The position numbers and the translations under genes are program-made. Shown in pieces: positions 58,521-64,000 of a stretch of DNA of 64,000 bases. Every line of letters starts with the position of its first letter. The first letter of the stretch is position 1. The notes beneath the pieces were generated by a model. The model searched no databases, was not told where the DNA came from, and saw only the letters and a list, made by a program, of their open reading frames with translations. Origin of the DNA: Tolypeutes matacus (Eukaryota > Chordata > Mammalia > Cingulata > Chlamyphoridae); contig JAKSZT010053883.1 in assembly GCA_026826555.1 (NCBI GenBank), positions 26,097,113-26,161,112 of the forward strand. The letters are read 5' to 3'.

Positions 58521-58550
58521 AACAAACAAATGAAAAAACCAACTCTCACT

Positions 58551-58640
58551 CGGGAGCAGATGTAGCTCAGTGGTTGAATGCCTGCTTCCCATGTACGACA
58601 TCCTGGGTTCATTCCCCAGTAACTCCTAAAAAAAAAAAAA
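58551..58640 (+). repeat. DAS-SINE, short type (ZBTB8A intron)
   Basis: Head GATGTAGCTCAGTGGTTGAATG, box B region and an A tail. The target AATCCAGTWYTG at both outer ends suggests that it and the previous copy inserted together. Confidence 0.88.
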
Positions 58641-58689
58641 TCCAGTTTTGCCTTTTTATATTTAAAATTTAGTGACTCTACCATTATAA

Positions 58690-58808
58690 TATTCTCTCAG
58701 TTGTAACAAAGGTACCACACTAATGAAAAATGTTAAAAATGGGGGCAGGTATATGGGAATTCTGTACTTTGTGCATGATATTTCTGTAAACCTACAATTT
58801 CTCTAAAA
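58690..58808 (+). mobile_element. L1 3' UTR fragment
   Basis: ACCACACTAATGAAAAATG, ATATGGGAATTCTG and TGCATGATATTTCTGTAAACC match the L1-D 3' end at 40770-40870. Confidence 0.7.
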
Positions 58809-59072
58809 AATCTAGTTACTACAGCATTAAGTAAAAAGATAAGTGTGGCAGCCTACTAATTTTAGTCAGACTGTAAATATGTCAAGTACTAAAGTTTATA
58901 GTTCTGTGCTTAGGATTACATTGACAATCTAGCCTTAATAAAATTTCTTTTTTCTCTTTTTCAAATACCCTTCCAAGATTGCACTCACCAACTCCTTTGG
59001 GGTTTCTTTATCATTATGTTAGAATCGTTATTATGGACTTTCTAGTGATTTAATAAAACTGTCTCATGACAG

Positions 59073-59242
59073 ATGATCTGCCCAGGATTCGATTCAAGTG
59101 CCCATACTGCACACATGTGGTGAAGCGGAAAGCGGACCTAAAACGCCACCTTCGTTGTCACACAGGAGAAAGGCCCTATCCATGTCAAGCCTGTGGGAAA
59201 CGATTTAGCAGGCTAGACCATCTAAGTAGCCATTTTCGAACA
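59073..59242 (+). CDS. ZBTB8A: ZBTB8A, second coding exon (two C2H2 zinc fingers)
   Basis: This 170-bp exon completes the split Asp codon of the previous exon and carries both zinc fingers. Finger 1 is [20 protein letters not shown] followed by RCH, with Cys-X2-Cys and His-X3-His ligands. A TGERPYP linker follows, then finger 2 starting [19 protein letters not shown]. The last zinc ligand of finger 2, the His of FRTIH, is encoded by the next exon, so correct splicing is needed to finish the finger. The acceptor is GACAG|ATGAT at 59072/59073. The donor is ACA|GTATGTAT after 59242, leaving phase 0. Reading on past the donor meets a stop within a few codons, which supports that boundary. Confidence 0.95.
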
Positions 59243-60616
59243 GTATGTATATGAAATTTTCCATCATTTTGCTTAAGAAATGAGTGCCTTTCTCTGCTGT
59301 AGGATAATCTAATTTACTGAGGGAACTTTTTTCATACAACTACTATATTAAAAATTTTCCAACTTAATGGTTTTGCTTTGCACATAATACATACTAATAT
59401 ATATATAGATATTATTCTCCTCTGAGACCTTGAAGTAGATAATTTTCTTTTGATGCTAAGTGGTATTATATTTTCTGTTTAATTTACTTAAAATCTGTTT
59501 TTATATACTGACCTTTCCAGAACCAAAGACAATGTAAACTGTATAAATAAATGTTTTTAATTGTCTGAGTCAGAATCACCACTTCAGAAACTCAGCATCT
59601 ACCAGTAGTTCTTGAATCCTCCTCACCTGGTAGGAGATTAGACTAGTTGCTGCTGACTGGCCTTTGTTTGTCCACCACACCCCCTTTCTAGTCTCTTTCC
59701 AGCTTCTTTATAGTCTCATCAAGGGAAATTTCAGGGAATTTACTGTTCATTACTCTGGTGGTTTAACAAGGCAGTGACACTGGAATTATTCTGTTCATCT
59801 TGCACCAAGATTTTCCACCAAAATCTGAGTTCTATAACTGGTACTTCTATTTCATTTATAACAGCTCCTTTTAATTTTAAAGAGCAATGGAAAAACCCAA
59901 AGGGTAACTCAAAGTGATTTCTTCATGCTTTGATTAATAGTTATTTAACAAATATTTGTTGAGCACCTACTATGTGCCAGACCCTGTTCTAAATGCTAGA
60001 TACGTAACAGTGGGCAAAACAAACAAAATTTCTGCCTTCATGAAGCTCATGAAACTAGATAGTTTTTAAAAGTTAAAAACAAAATTTTATTATTAGAAAA
60101 GCAATATATATACATTATAAAAAGAAAATAGATAAAAATAAAAAATAGTATATTTTCTACCCAGATATTACCATTCTTAACACTTTATCATATATTCTTC
60201 TAGAACTTTTTCTTTGCATATATATGTATATTTTTTACCATATGTGATTATATTGTACAAGTTATTTTGTATCCTGCTTTCTTTAATGCATAATATCTGC
60301 CTTTCCATCTTAATAAAATTTTATCTGCTCTAATAGCCAGTCCAATTTCAGATTTCCCCATAGTCATCCAAATACCTTTTATTACAGAATCCCATCTAGG
60401 ACCAGGTATTCCACCACACCATTAAGTCCCTTAAGTATATTTTTAATTTAACATGGTCCCTTTTTCTTTTTCATAACACTGACATTGAAGAAACTGAGCC
60501 AATTGACAAAATATCCTACCTGTGAATTTGTCTGCTTGCTTCCATATGGTGCCATTTACTTGTTTCTCTAGCCCCTGCATTTTATGTAAACTAGAAGTTT
60601 TATCTAAAGGCTTTAA

Positions 60617-60825
60617 TTAGGGAAGCGGCTGTGGCTCAATCAGTAGGGCTCCCGTTTACCATATGGGAGGCCCCGGGTTCGGTTCCTGGGGCCTCCTGGT
60701 GAGGGCAGGCCCGCCCGCACGGTGTGGTTGGCTGACCCAGCGAGCACAAGCAGCAAGGGGGGGATAAATGAATAAATAAATAAAATCTTTAAAAAAAAAA
60801 ATAATAAATAAATAAATAAATAAAT
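60617..60825 (+). repeat. DAS-SINE, long GC-rich type (ZBTB8A intron)
   Basis: Full length with an extended (AAAT)n tail; duplication AAAGGCTTTAATT on both sides. Confidence 0.93.
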
Positions 60826-62373
60826 AAAGGCTTTAATTCAAATTAAACACTTTCAGCTAGGACACATCAAGGATGATATTATGTACATTAACACCAGTTG
60901 CTATCTCTGTCTGAATTTTATTTGGACTTGCATAATGTGATTTACTTTTACTCGTTCCTTCTACATTATTAGCTGGGATTCTAGAAAACAAGCTTTCTCT
61001 CATCACCTGGGGCTATTTAGTTACTTTGAAATACAGTTTATATAAGAAAAACAAAAATTATGTTTAATTCTTTACCTTTAATTACCAATTTTCAAAGAAA
61101 AGAGTTGTTTTAATAGCAGCCTCAAATGATATCATATGAGCTTTATCTGGCTTTATTTTTTTAAATAGCATTATGGTCATAAATTTTCATTGTTCATTGT
61201 ATTTTGATCCACAACAATTATTTTTTGATACTCAAATTATCACAGTTTTGTCCACTAGGGGCAGCTTGGAGCTGGCTCTTATTTTCTTTTGTCAACTCTT
61301 AAATTTAGAAAGTGTCCTATTTTCTGGACCCAAAAGAGCCCTAGGCACCTTGTACTTTCCCTGCCATAAAAACTGAAATCAGGCATTTCTCAAAGGAGCT
61401 TTCCTTTTAGTGGGGAATTAAATTAGAGACCAAAATCTGTATACTCAGAGTGCTCATTTTAACTGGGATGTTATTCCTTTTAAACTATGTCAGTGGAGAT
61501 ATAGCTATAGATATAGATATATATGAGCTCATGTCGATATTTTCAATTTTAACATTACAATGTTTAACTTAATTTTATTGACTTCATAATTACATTAGAA
61601 TGTTAGAATGGGGGGGCAATTCCTCCTCGGCACTGGTCCCCACTTGTACATGAATCTGTATCAGAACTTTGTAACAAAAACCATACTGCATATGATACTC
61701 ATATTAGTACTATCTAAGGAGAGAGAAAAAGTACATTCAAATTTTGTACTTTCAATATTTACTGATTCATATGTTCACCAGTTAAGCAGAAGATAACAAC
61801 TGTACTGAGTGGTAGCCCGTACATTTTTCTTAGCTATTTTACCAGAATGTAGTCACTTTCTTGTTTGTGTACTATTCTGACTTTATCTAAATGAATATGT
61901 CATAAACATTATTAATTCAACAATTCTAATAATTTTTAGATTAAAACCAATAATCTACTGCTCTGGCAGCAATTGAACAAAATTTATTACTAACAATAAT
62001 TATATTATTATTTATCAATTACAACTTTTTACCAAAGCATTTCACACATATTAACACATTTGTTCCTCATGTCAACCTTGTGAATAGTCTCCCCATTTGT
62101 AATAAGGAAGCAGACAGGGCTAATAATAGGCTGATATATAGCAGAACCACCATAGTGGTTGATTATGAACAGTGTCCATTCTGAGTAGTCATGTTTCTAA
62201 TCTGTTCAGGTGGTGCCTTTACCTTACCAGTTGTTAAATATCTTGACTTTCACCCTGGAAGCAGATTTATAATGTGTTAAATTATTTGCTCCAAGAATCA
62301 CAGATTTCCCTATTGTGCCCCAAATACCTTTTAGTTAGTAAATGACTAAACCAGTTGTAGACCCCAAGCCTTC

Positions 62374-62812
62374 TGTATTAGTCAGGGTTCTCTAGTGAAA
62401 CAGAACCAGCAGGCAATATCTGTAAATAGTATGAGATTTTATAAAATTCTGTCATGTGACCATGGGGATGCACAAATCGAAATTCCACAGGGCAGGCTGC
62501 AAACCAGGGGCTCCAATGAAAGTCCTTGATGAGTTCCCAAGAGACCTTGGCCATCCAAAGGAGAGCTGGAAAATTCTGAATGCTGAAATCACTTCCCCTT
62601 TTAAGGCCTTCAACTGATTGGATAAGACGTCACTCATTGCTGAGGGCAATCTCCCTGGTTGACTGTAAATGTAATCAGCCATCTGTGCAATCAACTCACT
62701 AATGATTAAAGTCCATGAAATTTCCTTGTATTACACTTACCCCAGTGCTTGCTTGACCAAACAACTGGGCACAATTACCTGGCTGAGTTGACACATTAGC
62801 CTAACCATCACA
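62374..62812 (-). mobile_element. MLT2-like ERVL solo LTR (ZBTB8A intron)
   Basis: Complement runs from TGTGATGGTTAGGC to CCCTGACTAATACA, with a perfect 5-bp duplication CCTTC (62369-62373 and 62813-62817). The internal region is absent, so it is a solo LTR. Confidence 0.9.
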
Positions 62813-62876
62813 CCTTCCAGTTCTTAGTCTAGTCCTCTTTTTACCAGATCACTTTCATTAATAAAAATGGCAAGTA

Positions 62877-63066
62877 TTGGGAAGCGGCTGTGGCTCAATC
62901 AGTAGGGCTCCCGTTTACCATATGGGAGGCCCCGGGTTCGGTTCCCAGGGCCTCCTGGTGAAGGCAAGCCCGCCCGCACGGCGTGGTTAGCTGACCCAGC
63001 GAGCACAAGCAGCAAGGGGGAGATAAATGAATAAATAAATAAAATCTTAAAAAAAAAAAAAAAAAA
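62877..63066 (+). repeat. DAS-SINE, long GC-rich type (ZBTB8A intron)
   Basis: Full length; duplication AATGGCAAGTATT on both sides. Confidence 0.93.
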
Positions 63067-63600
63067 ATGGCAAGTATTCCTTCTATCCAAAAATACTAAA
63101 ACATTTAAATTGGGGGCAATGTTTTTTCTTTCTCTGGTGAAATAACAAAAAATTAATATTCACATGAAACAGAGAGGTTTTGCTCTTGAATTAATATATG
63201 TATAGTCCTTAGGACAGTACACAGCACATAGTAAGGGTTTGTAATTATTATTATTATGGAGAGGTATCACCTTGTTACCTCAAATACCAATGTACTCTTG
63301 GATTAAGGCATATGGGAAATTATTAGGTATTTTATTATTATAAAATTATTATAAAATAATATTTATTAATATAAAAACATTATAGCCATTATTTGGAGAA
63401 AGCTGATGTTTACTATAGTAAACATTTCTGTGACATCAATTTATCACCAAAACTTCTGATCTTTTTCTAATAATTAGATGTTAATTTAAGTTTTAGTATC
63501 TGGCCTTGAACCATCTTAAGTTTATAAATGGATACCTAAAATATCAAACTATGTTGCTTCTGGAAAATCATTTTTTAAAACTATTTAAATCTCTATGCAG

Positions 63601-63939
63601 ATTCACCAGGCATGCAAACTAATCTGCAGAAAATGCAAACGCCATGTGACTGATCTAACAGGGCAAGTGGTACAGGAAGGAACCAGGCGCTACAGACTCT
63701 GTAATGAGTGCCTTGCTGAAGTCGGCATAGACAGCCTCCCCATTGACTTGGAAGCTGAGCAACATCTTATGTCCCCATCAGAAGGAGGCAAGGATTCCAG
63801 ATGGAACTTGAGTGAAGATGAGAATAGATCATATGTGGAGATTGTAGAGGATGGGTCTGCTGATCTGGTCATACAACAGGTTGATGATAGTGAAGAAGAA
63901 GAAGAAGAGGAGAAAGAAATAAAGCCCAACATTAGGTAG
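63601..63939 (+). CDS. ZBTB8A: ZBTB8A, last coding exon (finger end and acidic C-terminus)
   Basis: The exon starts at ATTCACCAG after the acceptor ATGCAG (63599-63600). It supplies the final His of finger 2, then 112 residues ending PNIR and a TAG stop at 63937-63939. The first part has a CRKCKRH...CNEC cysteine pattern, conserved in ZBTB8A, that may bind metal. The end is strongly acidic, with a run of seven glutamates encoded by GAA/GAG repeats after DDS. The spliced coding length is 823+170+339 = 1332 nt, or 443 residues. The human protein, from memory, has 441, and the difference looks like the longer Glu run. The frame is open and joins cleanly with the previous exon. Confidence 0.95.
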   Translation: MHQACKLICRKCKRHVTDLTGQVVQEGTRRYRLCNECLAEVGIDSLPIDLEAEQHLMSPSEGGKDSRWNLSEDENRSYVEIVEDGSADLVIQQVDDSEEEEEEEKEIKPNIR

Positions 63940-64000
63940 CTGTAAAGTGAACCAACATAGCTGGCATGTCTGTGTTTTATATTGACTTCCTGTATCTCTC
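63940..64000 (+). other. ZBTB8A: ZBTB8A 3' UTR, start only
   Basis: These 61 bases follow the stop codon in the same exon and reach the window edge. No polyadenylation signal is visible, so the transcript end lies beyond the window. Confidence 0.8.

Larger units (their letters stand above)
57454..59072 (+). other. ZBTB8A intron between BTB exon and zinc-finger exon
   Basis: This 1.6 kb GT-AG intron is AT-rich. It contains two short DAS-SINEs (58433-58520, 58551-58640) and a worn L1 3'-end fragment (58690-58808). I see nothing else that I can name. Confidence 0.85.
59243..63600 (+). other. ZBTB8A intron between zinc-finger exon and last exon
   Basis: This 4.4 kb GT-AG intron holds two long DAS-SINEs (60617-60825, 62877-63066) and one solo ERVL-type LTR (62374-62812). 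Near 59935-60055 there is an old interspersed repeat of the 'TTGAGCACCTACTATGTGCCAG' kind, and near 62030-62115 an antisense MIR-like stretch. I see no coding or RNA gene in it. Confidence 0.8.

Noticed and set aside
59066..59072. ATG at 59066 as a start for a zinc-finger-only protein
   Set aside because: It lies in the intron just before the acceptor. The exon joins in phase with the BTB exon.
1..64000. CRISPR arrays, operons, riboswitches, bacterial promoters
   Set aside because: The sequence is mammalian. The tandem and dispersed repeats are L1 monomers, SINEs and microsatellites.

Overview
The window is a eukaryotic, mammalian chromosome segment, almost certainly from an armadillo (Dasypus lineage). 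The diagnostic signal is about fifty copies of tRNA-derived DAS-SINEs, which as far as I know are armadillo-specific. They sit among thousands of bases of L1, and an intact mammalian BTB zinc-finger gene lies at the right end. No prokaryotic gene, CRISPR array or operon is present. Nearly all short open frames are pieces of retroelements.

The only functional gene I can support is ZBTB8A on the + strand. Three coding exons lie at 56631-57453, 59073-59242 and 63601-63939. They join in phase into a 443-residue BTB plus two-C2H2 protein. The 3' UTR runs off the window. Everything left of about 56.6 kb is therefore upstream or first-intron sequence of this gene.

Layout. 1-9.8 kb: an old antisense L1 broken by a younger, scrambled antisense L1 (2144-6179, precise target-site duplication), a hAT-type MITE, two opposed LTRs and an RPL39 processed pseudogene. 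9.8-12.3 kb: L1 scraps, unassigned sequence and SINEs. 12.4-19.2 kb: an antisense ERVL-like provirus relic, with a UNG2 processed pseudogene inserted in its right LTR. 19.5-20.7 kb: an L2/CR1-type LINE fossil with an assembly gap. 20.9-51.7 kb: an old + strand L1 split by a 29 kb nest. The outer nest element is one L1 (L1-A, 22424-51448) with a 17-bp target-site duplication. It was invaded by a second L1 (L1-B, 25216-41046), which was invaded by a third (L1-D, 32290-40909). A fourth, truncated L1 (L1-C), ERVL-type LTRs, two unusual retrocopies, a hAT MITE and many SINEs also sit inside. 51.8-56.6 kb: a THAP12-like fragment, a SINE split by a 1.2 kb chimeric element with an L1-type tail, an L2 3' end, then the gene. 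56.6-64 kb: ZBTB8A exons, with SINEs and a solo ERVL LTR in the introns.

The most unusual objects are the 1.2 kb chimeric element (53219-54408), the L1 whose 5' UTR is embedded in its own ORF2 (2144-6179), L1 5' UTRs built of about 110-bp tandem monomers, an LTR-initiated retrocopy (42339-43051), and a hAT MITE inserted into an L1 of the armadillo nest. All L1 reverse transcriptases here are dead.
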